Assembly: GCF_000307775.2 (NCBI RefSeq)
Contig: NZ_KK020677.1
Location: 709,723-761,677, forward strand
Length of the DNA stretch: 51,955 nt
Origin: Stutzerimonas stutzeri KOS6
GTDB taxonomy: Bacteria; Pseudomonadota; Gammaproteobacteria; Pseudomonadales; Pseudomonadaceae
Direction of reading: 5' to 3'
Position 1 is the first letter of the stretch; each line of letters opens with the position of its first letter. This document shows positions 1 through 8,732 of this stretch, in pieces. The notes below the pieces were generated by a model that ran no database searches, was not told the DNA's origin, and worked only from the letters and a program-made list of their open reading frames with translations. The position numbers and the translations under genes are program-made.

Positions 1-191
1 AAACCTGAAGCCTGACAAAACCTCGCCCCGAGGTCGGGTCTCCCACAAAAGCGGCCGGTGCACACCAAGACTTGTGGGAGGCGCGCCCCCGCGGCGACGC
101 AGCCCAAAGGACTGCGAAACCTGAAGCCTGAAAAAGCATCGCCTCAGCCTGGGCTGCCCAGAAACAGCATCTGGAGCCCGCCGAGGGGGAG
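1..191. repeat. REP-like non-coding sequence downstream of the SIR2 operon
   Basis: This stretch holds no convincing gene. It contains inverted arms (CTCCCACAA at 40-48 and TTGTGGGAG at 72-80) of the same family as the palindrome at 8340-8396, consistent with a Pseudomonas-type REP element. A 15-base direct repeat, AAACCTGAAGCCTGA, occurs at 1-15 and 117-131. It lies just past the 3' end of the minus-strand operon and may help end or stabilise that transcript. Confidence 0.5.
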
Positions 192-755
192 TCAGACCGG
201 CCCGCGCGCCTCGCGACGGTGGGCAACGGTGCAGCCGAGGGCGGCCTCGTAGCTCAGGGTATCCAGCTTCGGCTGGTAGTCCTGGAGCGCGGCGTAGACG
301 GTGAGCACCTTGTCCTCGGCGCTCTGGCCCTTGAAATCCTCCTTGTCCAGGCGCAGGTCATCGGCGAGGGTGTTCCACACCGCCCCTTCCTCGTGCGCCT
401 GCAGCAGCAGGCGCACGCCTCCTAGTTCGGTGTACAGCGACTTGCCGAGGTTCTCGACATAGAAGATCAGCGGCGCGCCGTCGGCCAGGTCGCCGCGGTA
501 GCGCTCGATGAACATGGGCAGGTGGGCCAGCTCGATTAGCGCGCCGGCCATCATCGCCAGTTTCCCCTGCCGCTCCAGCATGACCGCCTGCTTGACCACG
601 GCGGTCGGTGGCAGGCGGCGGCCGGAGGCGTCGGCGATTTCGCCTTCTTCGAGCACCAGGTCGCCGCGGAAGGCGTAGGTGTCCGGCTTGGTGGTCGCGC
701 CATTGACGCTGACGTTGCACAGCAGGTTTTGCGTTTCGTAGGTTTTCAGCAGCAT
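192..755 (-). CDS. Unrecognised 187-residue protein in a nif-coregulated operon
   Basis: I do not recognise this family. The start chosen is the ATG at 755 (MLLKTYETQ), 29 bases after the stop of the SIR2-like gene, so the two are very probably cotranscribed from the promoter at 1680-1694. The product looks like a soluble cytoplasmic protein. It has no signal peptide, no obvious membrane segment and only two cysteines, in different parts of the chain. A central stretch reads LIELAHLPMFIERYRGDL and the C-terminal third is charged and helical. The reading frame stays open upstream of 755, but that part overlaps the SIR2-like gene and is not needed. A role in nitrogen fixation is inferred only from position and shared promoter. 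Confidence 0.7.
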   Translation of the reverse strand: MLLKTYETQNLLCNVSVNGATTKPDTYAFRGDLVLEEGEIADASGRRLPPTAVVKQAVMLERQGKLAMMAGALIELAHLPMFIERYRGDLADGAPLIFYVENLGKSLYTELGGVRLLLQAHEEGAVWNTLADDLRLDKEDFKGQSAEDKVLTVYAALQDYQPKLDTLSYEAALGCTVAHRREARGPV

Positions 756-784
756 GGTCGTGCTCTCTGGTGGGGACAAACGGA

Positions 785-1636
785 TCAGGCTACCTGCGAG
801 GCGCCCCGGGCCAGGCCGAGCAGGTCGTGCCAGTCGGTCTCGACCAGATCGAGCTGCTTGCGCAGGCAGACCTTGCGGTCCTTCTCGCTGGGCGAGGGGA
901 TCAGCGCCCAGCCGGCGGGCGTGGCCGCATCGTGGATGAGGTCGCTCATCACCATGCGTTCGGTATCGCGGTTGAACTGCATGCCGAGGAACAGGTAGCG
1001 GCAGGCCTTGCGCTGCTGCTTGAGCCAGGAGGGGATGGCGAAGCCGCCCATCAGCTCGGTGATGTAGTCGACGAAGTCGGCATCGCTGGCGACGTAGGAG
1101 GGCGTCGGCTGCGGCGTACCGAGTGGCTTGAACAGCACCGGCAGCGCGGGATCGACCTCGGCCTGGTCGATGCGCTGGTAGCGGCCGTCGTCGAAGCGGT
1201 AGATGTCGAAGCGGTAGGGGCTGGCGGCGATGCGTGCGGCGCCGACCACCAGGGTGTGCACGCGGTCGGCATAGCAGCGCTGCAGCTGGGTGTCGCGGTT
1301 GCAATCGATGACGTACGGCAGGTTCAGCCCGGCCAGCCAGCGGTGCAGCGGTGCGGGCGTCCAGTTGTCGCCGCCGTAGGTCTGGGTCAGAAAGCGCTCG
1401 ATGAAGCTGCGCCCCTTCTTGTTCTCCAGGTGCATGGCCGCGCGAGGGAACTCGTACATCAGTCGCGGTGCCATCGGTTGTCCGCCGGTCATCGCGAGAA
1501 TCAGGCTTTCATTGTCGGCCGGTAGCGGCTGGCCGGTGTGGCAGTCGACTACGCCGCGCAACACGCCTGGTCCCAGGTAGGGCACCAGTTCGTGGGCGGT
1601 AAGGCGGGCGACGATCTGCTTCAACGGATCGTTCAC
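785..1636 (-). CDS. SIR2-like domain protein, nif-coregulated
   Basis: This 283-residue protein resembles the SIR2_2 (PF13289-like) Rossmann NAD-binding fold. A glycine loop VPYLGPGVL lies near residues 18-26. VIDCNRD at 109-115 corresponds to the usual TTNyD segment, and YLFLGMQFNRD at 214-224 to the FlGfSlsD segment near the C-terminus. The segment that is usually LHG reads PLG (171-173), so the catalytic histidine of NAD-cleaving relatives appears to be missing. The start is the GTG at 1636: an AGGAG ribosome-binding site precedes it, and the longer frame from ATG 1789 would cover the sigma-54 promoter at 1680-1694. It is divergent from nifH, and the 187-residue gene follows directly. Fold assignment is moderate; biochemical function is unknown. 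Confidence 0.75.
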   Translation of the reverse strand: MNDPLKQIVARLTAHELVPYLGPGVLRGVVDCHTGQPLPADNESLILAMTGGQPMAPRLMYEFPRAAMHLENKKGRSFIERFLTQTYGGDNWTPAPLHRWLAGLNLPYVIDCNRDTQLQRCYADRVHTLVVGAARIAASPYRFDIYRFDDGRYQRIDQAEVDPALPVLFKPLGTPQPTPSYVASDADFVDYITELMGGFAIPSWLKQQRKACRYLFLGMQFNRDTERMVMSDLIHDAATPAGWALIPSPSEKDRKVCLRKQLDLVETDWHDLLGLARGASQVA

Positions 1637-1679
1637 GGCAAATCTCCTGCTGCGGCCAATGGAGTCCGCATAGCCGATC

Positions 1680-1694
1680 GCAATAACCGAGCCA
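1680..1694 (-). promoter_or_regulatory. Sigma-54 promoter of the SIR2-like operon
   Basis: Read on the minus strand, the sequence is TGGCTCGGTTATTGC, matching the TGGCAC-N5-TTGC consensus in the key GG and GC doublets and in their spacing. It sits 44 bases upstream of the GTG start of the SIR2-like gene. An IHF consensus and a NifA-type site lie upstream in the expected order. Confidence 0.75.
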
Positions 1695-1710
1695 TTCCGG
1701 TTATGGCGTG

Positions 1711-1723
1711 CAAACCATTGATA
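1711..1723 (-). promoter_or_regulatory. IHF consensus site, SIR2-like operon promoter
   Basis: The minus strand reads TATCAATGGTTTG, an exact match to WATCAANNNNTTR. It lies between the sigma-54 element (1680-1694) and the NifA-type site (1791-1806), where IHF bends DNA to bring NifA to the polymerase in known nif promoters. Confidence 0.6.
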
Positions 1724-1790
1724 TATATGCGGCGTCAGTGCCGTGATAGTTGCCGTTTCGCTGATCAGGAAGAGTGGCGAACGCGACAAT

Positions 1791-1806
1791 TGTCATGTTC
1801 GTAACA
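1791..1806. promoter_or_regulatory. NifA upstream activator site (TGT-N10-ACA), SIR2 side
   Basis: TGTCATGTTCGTAACA is an exact TGT-N10-ACA match. It lies 97 bases upstream of the divergent -24 element at 1694. It may also add to nifH activation, since it is about 160 bases from the nifH -24. Confidence 0.7.
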
Positions 1807-1851
1807 GTATTCGACGAGAACCGAAGTTCGGTTCCTGGTTTGTTCGCTGTT

Positions 1852-1867
1852 TGTAGCCATTGCAACA
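1852..1867. promoter_or_regulatory. NifA upstream activator site (TGT-N10-ACA), nifH side
   Basis: TGTAGCCATTGCAACA matches TGT-N10-ACA exactly. It lies 99 bases upstream of the nifH -24 element. The DNA between is strongly AT-rich, with only degenerate IHF matches. Confidence 0.8.
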
Positions 1868-1965
1868 GTGACGGCTGCCGATTGTTAACTATCGAACTGT
1901 TTAAAATTTCTGTTGATTAATAATTAAGTCAATAAAAACAAAAGCATAAATCTTTGGTTTGGCGC

Positions 1966-1980
1966 TGGCACAAAGGCTGC
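1966..1980 (+). promoter_or_regulatory. Sigma-54 promoter of nifH
   Basis: TGGCACAAAGGCTGC matches TGGCAC-N5-TTGC with one change in the -12 box. Transcription should begin near 1992, giving a leader of about 60 bases before the nifH ATG at 2055. Confidence 0.88.
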
Positions 1981-2033
1981 TATTGCCCTGTTGCGCAGGC
2001 TTGTTCGTGCCTATAGCCCACGTCAAGTGGTAA

Positions 2034-2936
<903 letters not shown>

Positions 2937-2958
2937 GCGCATCGTTTCAGTTGGACGG

Positions 2959-3010
2959 GGCAGGGCGGATGGGCCCTGCCGGAGCGTCGCACTGCGCAGT
3001 CTGCAGTGCG
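2959..3010 (+). promoter_or_regulatory. Two stem-loops in the nifH-nifD spacer
   Basis: GGCAGGGC (2959-2966) pairs with GCCCTGCC (2973-2980), and CGCACTGC (2988-2995) pairs with GCAGTGCG (3003-3010). Neither has a T tract. Such hairpins after nifH are usually taken to protect the 3' end of the nifH message or reduce read-through, matching the higher need for Fe protein. Confidence 0.65.
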
Positions 3011-3052
3011 GGGCGTCCGTGACCCGCACATGAACGCAAGAGGAGGTCAATC

Positions 3053-4534
3053 ATGACCGCTATGTCCCGCGAAGAGGTGGAATCCCTCATCCAGGAAGTT
3101 CTGGAAGTCTATCCGGAAAAGGCCCGCAAGGACCGCGCCAAGCACCTGTCGCCAAACGACCCGACGCTTGAGCAATCGAAGAAGTGCATCACCTCCAACA
3201 AGAAGTCCCAGCCGGGGCTGATGACCATCCGTGGCTGCGCTTATGCCGGCTCCAAGGGGGTGGTCTGGGGGCCGATCAAGGACATGATCCACATTTCCCA
3301 CGGGCCGGTGGGCTGCGGCCAGTATTCCCGCGCCGGGCGGCGCAACTACTACATCGGCACCACCGGCGTGAACGCCTTCGTCACCATGAACTTCACCTCG
3401 GACTTCCAGGAGAAGGACATCGTCTTCGGCGGCGACAAGAAGCTGTCCAAGCTGATCGACGAAGTCGAGACGCTGTTCCCGCTCAACAAGGGCATCTCCG
3501 TGCAGTCCGAATGCCCCATCGGCCTGATCGGCGACGACATCGAGGCGGTCGCCAAGAAGAAGGCCGCCGAGCACGAGACCACCGTGGTGCCAGTGCGTTG
3601 CGAGGGCTTCCGCGGGGTGTCGCAGTCGCTCGGCCACCACATCGCCAACGACGCCATCCGTGACTGGGTGCTGGACAAGCGCGACGACGACACCAGCTTC
3701 CAGACCACCCCGTACGACGTCTCCATCATCGGCGACTACAACATCGGCGGCGATGCCTGGTCCTCGCGCATCCTGCTCGAGGAAATGGGTCTGCGCGTGG
3801 TCGCCCAGTGGTCCGGCGACGGCACCCTTTCCGAGATGGAACTGACGCCCAAGGTCAAGCTCAACCTGGTCCACTGCTACCGCTCGATGAACTACATCTC
3901 GCGGCATATGGAAGAGAAGTACGGCATCCCCTGGATGGAGTACAACTTCTTCGGCCCGACCAAGACCGCCGAATCGCTGCGGGCCATCGCCGAGCACTTC
4001 GACGACAGCATCAAGGCCAAGTGCGAGGACGTCATCGCCAGGTACCAGCCGGAGTGGGAAGCGGTGATCGCCAAGTACCGCCCGCGCCTGGAAGGCAAGC
4101 GCGTGATGCTCTACGTCGGCGGCCTGCGTCCGCGCCACGTGATCGGCGCCTACGAGGACCTGGGCATGGAAGTGGTCGGCACCGGCTACGAGTTCGGCCA
4201 CAACGACGACTACGACCGCACCCTCAAGGAAATGGGCAGCGCCACGCTGCTCTACGACGATGTCACCGGCTACGAGTTCGAGGAGTTCGTCAAGCGCGTC
4301 AAGCCCGACCTGATCGGTTCCGGCATCAAGGAAAAGTACATCTTCCAGAAGATGGGCATTCCCTTCCGGCAGATGCACTCCTGGGACTATTCCGGCCCGT
4401 ACCACGGCTTCGACGGTTTCGCCATCTTCGCCCGTGACATGGACATGACCCTGAACAATCCGTGCTGGAAGAAGCTACAGGCGCCCTGGCAGAAGGCCGA
4501 GGAATCGGCCGAGAAGGTCGCCGCCATCGCCTGA
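3053..4534 (+). CDS. nifD: Nitrogenase molybdenum-iron protein alpha chain
   Basis: NifD holds FeMo-cofactor in the alpha2beta2 MoFe protein, where N2 is reduced. All ligands are present at the A. vinelandii positions: Cys62, Cys88 and Cys154 for the P-cluster, Cys275 ([10 protein letters not shown]) and His442 ([12 protein letters not shown]) for FeMoco. Val70, Gln191 and His195 of the active site are also kept. The length of 493 residues is normal. The ribosome-binding site GAGGAGG is just before ATG 3053. No residue suggests an alternative V- or Fe-only enzyme. Confidence 0.99.
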   Translation: MTAMSREEVESLIQEVLEVYPEKARKDRAKHLSPNDPTLEQSKKCITSNKKSQPGLMTIRGCAYAGSKGVVWGPIKDMIHISHGPVGCGQYSRAGRRNYYIGTTGVNAFVTMNFTSDFQEKDIVFGGDKKLSKLIDEVETLFPLNKGISVQSECPIGLIGDDIEAVAKKKAAEHETTVVPVRCEGFRGVSQSLGHHIANDAIRDWVLDKRDDDTSFQTTPYDVSIIGDYNIGGDAWSSRILLEEMGLRVVAQWSGDGTLSEMELTPKVKLNLVHCYRSMNYISRHMEEKYGIPWMEYNFFGPTKTAESLRAIAEHFDDSIKAKCEDVIARYQPEWEAVIAKYRPRLEGKRVMLYVGGLRPRHVIGAYEDLGMEVVGTGYEFGHNDDYDRTLKEMGSATLLYDDVTGYEFEEFVKRVKPDLIGSGIKEKYIFQKMGIPFRQMHSWDYSGPYHGFDGFAIFARDMDMTLNNPCWKKLQAPWQKAEESAEKVAAIA

Positions 4535-4559
4535 TCGTGCGCAGTCGTACGCAACGTCC

Positions 4560-4587
4560 GCGGCGACCGGCACAGGCCGGTTGCCGC
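4560..4587 (+). promoter_or_regulatory. Stem-loop in the nifD-nifK spacer
   Basis: GCGGCGACCGG (4560-4570) pairs with CCGGTTGCCGC (4577-4587) through one G-T pair, with a six-base loop. No T tract follows, so this is probably an mRNA-stability or translation-spacing element rather than a terminator. Confidence 0.5.
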
Positions 4588-4636
4588 CGATATCCGTGAT
4601 CGCCGTTCACAGATGAGTGAGGCGAAGGAGAGAGTC

Positions 4637-6208
4637 ATGAGCCAGCAAGTCGACAACATCAAACCCAGCTATCCGCTGTTCCGCGACGACGAATACAAGG
4701 ACATGCTCGCGCGCAAGCGCGACGACTTCGAGGAGAAGCACCCGCAGGACAAGATCGACGAAGTCTTCCAGTGGACCACCACCCAGGAATACCAGGAACT
4801 CAACTTCCAGCGCGAAGCCCTGACCGTCAACCCGGCCAAGGCCTGCCAGCCGCTGGGCTCGGTGCTGTGCGCCCTGGGTTTCGAAAAGACCATGCCCTAC
4901 GTGCACGGCTCGCAGGGTTGTGTCGCCTACTTCCGCACCTACTTCAACCGGCATTTCAAGGAACCCATCTCCTGCGTGTCGGACTCCATGACCGAAGACG
5001 CGGCGGTGTTCGGCGGCCAGCAGAACATGAAGGACGGCCTGCAGAACTGCAAGGCGACCTACAAGCCGGACATGATCGCGGTGTCCACCACCTGCATGGC
5101 CGAGGTCATTGGCGATGACCTCAACGCCTTCATCAACAACTCGAAGAAGGAGGGGTTCATTCCCGAGGATTACCCGGTTCCCTTCGCCCATACCCCGAGC
5201 TTCGTCGGCAGCCACGTCACTGGCTGGGACAACATGTTCGAGGGCATCGCCCGCTACTTCACCCTCAACCACATGGACGACAAGGTGGTGGGCAGCAACC
5301 ACAAGATCAACGTGGTTCCCGGCTTCGAGACCTACCTGGGCAACTTCCGCGTGATCAAGCGCATGCTCAAGGAAATGGACGTTGGCTACAGCCTGCTCTC
5401 CGACCCCGAAGAAGTGCTCGATACCCCGGCCGACGGCCAGTTCCGCATGTATGCCGGCGGCACCACCCAGGACGAGATCAAGGATGCGCCCAACGCCCTG
5501 AACACCCTGCTGCTGCAACCCTGGCAACTGGAGAAGACCCGCAAGCTCATCGACGGCACCTGGAAGCACGAGACGCCCAGGCTCAACATCCCCATGGGCC
5601 TGGACTGGACCGACGACTTCCTGATGAAGGTCAGCGAGATCAGCGGCCAGCCGATCGCCGAGAGCCTGGCCAAGGAACGCGGCCGGCTGGTGGACATGAT
5701 GACCGACTCGCACACCTGGCTGCATGGCAAGCGCTTCGCTCTCTGGGGCGATCCGGACTTCGTCATGGGCATGGCCAAGTTCCTCCTGGAACTGGGCGCC
5801 GAGCCGGTGCATATCCTCGCCCACAACGGCAACAAGCGCTGGAAGAAGGCCATGGACGCGATCCTGGAATCTTCGCCTTACGGCAAGAACAGCACCGTGT
5901 ACATCGGCAAGGACCTCTGGCACATGCGTTCGCTGGTGTTCACCGACAAGCCGGACTTCATGATCGGTAACAGCTACGGCAAGTTCATCCAGCGCGACAC
6001 GTTGCACAAGGGCAAGGAATTCGAGGTGCCGCTGATTCGTCTCGGCTTCCCGATCTTCGATCGCCATCACCTGCATCGCCAGACCACCCTGGGCTACGAA
6101 GGCGCCATGCAGATGCTGACCACCATCGTCAATGCCGTGCTCGAGCGCCTCGACGACGAAACCCGCGGCATGCAGAGCACCGACTACAACTACGACCTGG
6201 TTCGTTGA
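4637..6208 (+). CDS. nifK: Nitrogenase molybdenum-iron protein beta chain
   Basis: NifK pairs with NifD and shares the P-cluster. With the start at ATG 4637 (MSQQVDNIKPSYPLF) the protein has 523 residues, like A. vinelandii NifK. The P-cluster ligands are at Cys70, Cys95 and Cys153, with Ser188 also in place. An in-frame ATG lies 24 bases upstream at 4613, but the GGCGAAGGAG ribosome-binding site fits 4637 better. Third gene of the nifHDKTY operon. Confidence 0.98.
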   Translation: MSQQVDNIKPSYPLFRDDEYKDMLARKRDDFEEKHPQDKIDEVFQWTTTQEYQELNFQREALTVNPAKACQPLGSVLCALGFEKTMPYVHGSQGCVAYFRTYFNRHFKEPISCVSDSMTEDAAVFGGQQNMKDGLQNCKATYKPDMIAVSTTCMAEVIGDDLNAFINNSKKEGFIPEDYPVPFAHTPSFVGSHVTGWDNMFEGIARYFTLNHMDDKVVGSNHKINVVPGFETYLGNFRVIKRMLKEMDVGYSLLSDPEEVLDTPADGQFRMYAGGTTQDEIKDAPNALNTLLLQPWQLEKTRKLIDGTWKHETPRLNIPMGLDWTDDFLMKVSEISGQPIAESLAKERGRLVDMMTDSHTWLHGKRFALWGDPDFVMGMAKFLLELGAEPVHILAHNGNKRWKKAMDAILESSPYGKNSTVYIGKDLWHMRSLVFTDKPDFMIGNSYGKFIQRDTLHKGKEFEVPLIRLGFPIFDRHHLHRQTTLGYEGAMQMLTTIVNAVLERLDDETRGMQSTDYNYDLVR

Positions 6209-6299
6209 CCTCGAACGGGGAGGGTGACCTCCCCGCTTTCTGTTCGGCCGCCGCACTGCAACGGTCGCCGGCCGGCCAGCCCCATTCAGGAAAACTCCC

Positions 6300-6521
6300 A
6301 TGCCCAGCGTCATGATCAATCGCAACAGGAATGGCCAACTGACCTTCTACATCGCCAAGAAGGACCAGGAGGAAATCATCGTCAGCCTGGAGCACGACAG
6401 CCCCGAGCGCTGGGGCGGCGAAGTCGCCCTGGCCGATGGCTCCCGCTACTACCTCGAACCCCTCTCGGCACCGCCGAAACTGCCGATCACCCTGCGCGCC
6501 AGACGGGCCGGCGAGGGCTGA
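6300..6521 (+). CDS. nifT: NifT/FixU family protein
   Basis: This 73-residue small beta-rich protein has the NifT/FixU pattern (PSVMINRN... LTFYIAKKDQEE ... WGGEVALADGSRYYLEPL). NifT has no clear biochemical function and is dispensable where tested. It follows nifK after 91 bases, and its stop lies directly against the nifY start, so the two are translationally coupled. Confidence 0.93.
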   Translation: MPSVMINRNRNGQLTFYIAKKDQEEIIVSLEHDSPERWGGEVALADGSRYYLEPLSAPPKLPITLRARRAGEG

Positions 6522-7262
6522 ATGATGGCGCCGAATAATGGACGGGCGCCGTTGTCTGCTCACCTGGCCCTGCGCATCGCCCTGGCGGCGCGCGAGCTGA
6601 GCGGCGTGGATACCGGGCAACTGCTGCGCAGCCTGCTTGGCGTCACCGGCGAACCGATCACCGAGGCGCGGCTGGCCAGGCTGCGGCTCAATCGCTTGCG
6701 CCACTGCCTGCTGAGCACCGTCGACGGGCCGTCGCCGCCGATGACCGAGCGGCAACTGCAGCGTGCGCTCGGCCTGCTCAAGGGGCGCGGCGTACAGATG
6801 CCTGAGGAACCGTTGCCGGCCGTCGAGCCCTACCGCGAAGGCGAGCTGCCGGATTCGGTCCGCATCGCCTGCGCCTCCGACGGCGGCGAGCGCTTGGACG
6901 GCAGTTTCGGCAGCTGCGTGCGCTTTCTCATCTACCAGCTCTCGCCGAGCGCCAGCCGTCTGGTCGCGCTGCGCGAACCGGGGCCAGTCGCACCAAACGA
7001 AGACCGCCATGCCAGCCGCGCCGAACTGCTGCACGACTGCCAACTGCTCTACACCCTGAGCATCGGCGGGCCGGCGGCAGCCAAGGTGATTCGCCTCGGT
7101 ACCCATCCGATCAAGGTCATGCGGCCGATTCCGGCCCGCGAGATCGTCGAGGAACTGCAGCAGGTGCTGGCCACCGCGCCGCCACCCTGGCTGGCCAGGG
7201 CCATGGGCAGCGACCCGGCTACCCGCCGCGCTTCGATTGCCGAAACAGAGGACACCCCATGA
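6522..7262 (+). CDS. nifY: NifY, apo-nitrogenase/FeMoco-binding accessory protein
   Basis: NifY binds apo-MoFe protein and FeMo-cofactor or its precursors during maturation. The 246-residue protein has a helical N-terminal half (about 10-95) and a C-terminal dinitrogenase iron-molybdenum-cofactor-binding domain (about 105-230). Within that domain are RIACASDGGERLDGSFGSC and later IGGPAAAKVIRLGTHPIKV. It is related to nifX in this window. The ATG directly follows the nifT stop. It could be named NafY if compared with the second Azotobacter paralogue, but position favours nifY. Confidence 0.92.
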   Translation: MMAPNNGRAPLSAHLALRIALAARELSGVDTGQLLRSLLGVTGEPITEARLARLRLNRLRHCLLSTVDGPSPPMTERQLQRALGLLKGRGVQMPEEPLPAVEPYREGELPDSVRIACASDGGERLDGSFGSCVRFLIYQLSPSASRLVALREPGPVAPNEDRHASRAELLHDCQLLYTLSIGGPAAAKVIRLGTHPIKVMRPIPAREIVEELQQVLATAPPPWLARAMGSDPATRRASIAETEDTP

Positions 7263-7528
7263 TCAGTCAGACCCAGCTTGACGCCGTTATCCACCAGGCC
7301 GAAAGCGGCCCGCTCGACGAAGCGCTACTCGCCAGGCTGCGCAGCGCCCACCCCGGCGTGCACTTCACCTGTTGCCTGGACGATGACGTGGTGGTCAATG
7401 CCAAGCCCATCGCCGAACGGCCGGGCTTCAATGTCTACCTGGTCAATTCCAGCCAGCACTGCTCGGTGCTGAGCAACGACCTGGACGCCGCCTCGGGCAT
7501 CGTCCTGGCCGAAGTGATCGCCGACTGA
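7259..7528 (+). CDS. DUF6129-type small nif-associated protein
   Basis: This 89-residue protein overlaps the nifY stop by four bases (ATGA), so it is translationally coupled. It resembles the short proteins found after nifY in Azotobacter and Pseudomonas nif clusters; I recall the DUF6129 name for these, with moderate certainty. It shows adjacent cysteines (FTCCLDDDVVVN) near residue 38 and a conserved FNVYLVNSSQHCSVLS segment. There is no signal peptide or membrane segment. Function unknown. Confidence 0.8.
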   Translation: MISQTQLDAVIHQAESGPLDEALLARLRSAHPGVHFTCCLDDDVVVNAKPIAERPGFNVYLVNSSQHCSVLSNDLDAASGIVLAEVIAD

Positions 7529-7536
7529 GCGCGCTC

Positions 7537-8268
7537 GTGCACAACGACAGTAGCGCGGACATCACCCCTCTGGCGGACTGCCGCGATTGCAGCTTTCGCG
7601 GCAGCCTGCTGCCAAGCGGCCGCTGTATGCCGGGCGACAGCTGCGTGGCGATCCACAGCGGGCGGCAGATCGACCGCTTCTTCCGGCACAATCCGCAGCT
7701 GGCCGCGCAGTACCTGACCGACCCGTTCTGGGAGCGGCGCGCCATCGCCGTGCGCTACGCCCCGGTGGAGGCGCTGCTGCCGATGATCCGCGACGTCGAT
7801 GAAGCGGTGAGGCGCGCCGTCGCCTACCGCCTGCCACGCGAGCGTTTGGGCGAACTCATGCATGACCCTGATCGCGAAGTGCGCATCACCGTCGCCGACC
7901 GCCTGCCGGCCGAGCAACTGGAGCAGATGGCCGCCGACCCGGACTATCTGGTGCGCGCCTACGTGGTCCAGCGCATCGCTCCGGGCCGGCTGTTCCGTTT
8001 CATTCGCGACGAGGATCGCCAGGTGCGCAAGTTCGTCGCCCAGCGTCTGCCGGAGGAAAGCCTCGGGCTGATGGTCATGGACCCCGAACCGGAAGTCCGC
8101 CGCCTCGTCGCTGCGCGCCTGCATGGCGAGGATGTGCTGGAAATGCTCGGCGACCCCGATTGGACCGTGCGCCTGGCCGCCGTGGAAAACGCCCCCCTCG
8201 ACGCCCTGCGCGAACTGGACGAAGACGACCCCGAAGTCCGGACCGCGATCGAAGAGCGGTTGGGGTAG
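7537..8268 (+). CDS. 4Fe-4S leucine-rich repeat variant (LRV) protein
   Basis: The N-terminus has a four-cysteine cluster (Cys15, Cys18, Cys30, Cys36) like the 4Fe-4S domain of the A. vinelandii LRV protein, whose crystal structure is known. After it come about eight helical repeats of roughly 24 residues, each with a D-x-x-x-x-V-R-x-x-V/A-A-x-R-L-P core (DEAVRRAVAYRLP, DREVRITVADRLP, DRQVRKFVAQRLP, and so on). The start is a GTG at 7537, eight bases after the previous stop. It is the last gene of the nifH operon. Protein binding and redox sensing have been suggested for the family, but its role in nitrogen fixation is unknown. Confidence 0.9.
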   Translation: MHNDSSADITPLADCRDCSFRGSLLPSGRCMPGDSCVAIHSGRQIDRFFRHNPQLAAQYLTDPFWERRAIAVRYAPVEALLPMIRDVDEAVRRAVAYRLPRERLGELMHDPDREVRITVADRLPAEQLEQMAADPDYLVRAYVVQRIAPGRLFRFIRDEDRQVRKFVAQRLPEESLGLMVMDPEPEVRRLVAARLHGEDVLEMLGDPDWTVRLAAVENAPLDALRELDEDDPEVRTAIEERLG

Positions 8269-8339
8269 GTTGGGTGGAGGCCCGTCCCGAGATGATGCTT
8301 TTTTAGTCTTGGCAGGCCTGCCGGCCTGCATCGCCGCGA

Positions 8340-8549
8340 GGGCGCGCCTCCCACAGGTCCGCAGGCTGCCTGCTGCTCTTGTGGGAGGCCGCGCCCGTTC
8401 CCGACGGGCTTGCGGCATTCACCACATCCCTGTGGATTGCCTGCCCCCAGGGCGATGCTTTTCAGTAGGGTGGGCCGGGCGGCGTTCCGCTTCAGCCCAC
8501 CAGGGGTGACATCGCTGGCCTGGATCTGGTGGGCTGAAGCCCACCCTAC
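8340..8549. repeat. Two REP-type palindromes between lrv and the nifE promoter
   Basis: The first palindrome has arms GGGCGCGCCTCCCACA (8340-8355) and TGTGGGAGGCCGCGCCC (8380-8396). The second is nested: GTAGGGTGGGC (8465-8475) with GCCCACCCTAC (8539-8549), and TTCAGCCCACCAG (8491-8503) with CTGGTGGGCTGAA (8526-8538). Similar GGTGGGCT/AGCCCACC half-elements recur near 14150-14180. They probably separate the nifH and nifE transcripts. Nothing coding is seen in 8269-8596. Confidence 0.7.
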
Positions 8550-8596
8550 GGAGCTGCGCCGCACGACCCAAGCTACGATGAGACCGTTGAATACTT

Positions 8597-8612
8597 TGTT
8601 GCGAACCCGACA
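8597..8612. promoter_or_regulatory. NifA upstream activator site for nifE
   Basis: TGTTGCGAACCCGACA is an exact TGT-N10-ACA match, about 64 bases upstream of the nifE -24 element. Confidence 0.75.
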
Positions 8613-8657
8613 TCCGGATGCGTTTGCGACAATCCGGGTTCTATATAAGTTCTTATA

Positions 8658-8670
8658 AATCAATAAGTTG
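8658..8670 (+). promoter_or_regulatory. IHF consensus site for nifE
   Basis: AATCAATAAGTTG matches WATCAANNNNTTR exactly and lies between the NifA-type site and the sigma-54 element, in an AT-rich stretch. Confidence 0.65.
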
Positions 8671-8675
8671 TATTT

Positions 8676-8690
8676 TGGTACACGCATTGC
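8676..8690 (+). promoter_or_regulatory. Sigma-54 promoter of nifE
   Basis: TGGTACACGCATTGC fits TGGYAC-N5-TTGC exactly. The nifE ATG follows 42 bases downstream with a CGGAGG-type ribosome-binding site. Confidence 0.85.
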
Positions 8691-8732
8691 ACCCGTCTCG
8701 TTACGCATGACCACGACGATCCGGAGGGTGCG

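Noticed and set aside
785..1789. Longer version of the SIR2-like protein from ATG 1789
   Set aside because: It would span the sigma-54 and IHF sites, and GTG 1636 has a proper AGGAG ribosome-binding site.
1868..1965. IHF site in the nifH promoter
   Set aside because: Only degenerate matches with two or more mismatches were found, so it is not listed as a feature.
4607..6325. Long open frame (572 codons) opposite nifK
   Set aside because: His/Val/Leu-rich antisense product typical of shadows of high-GC genes.
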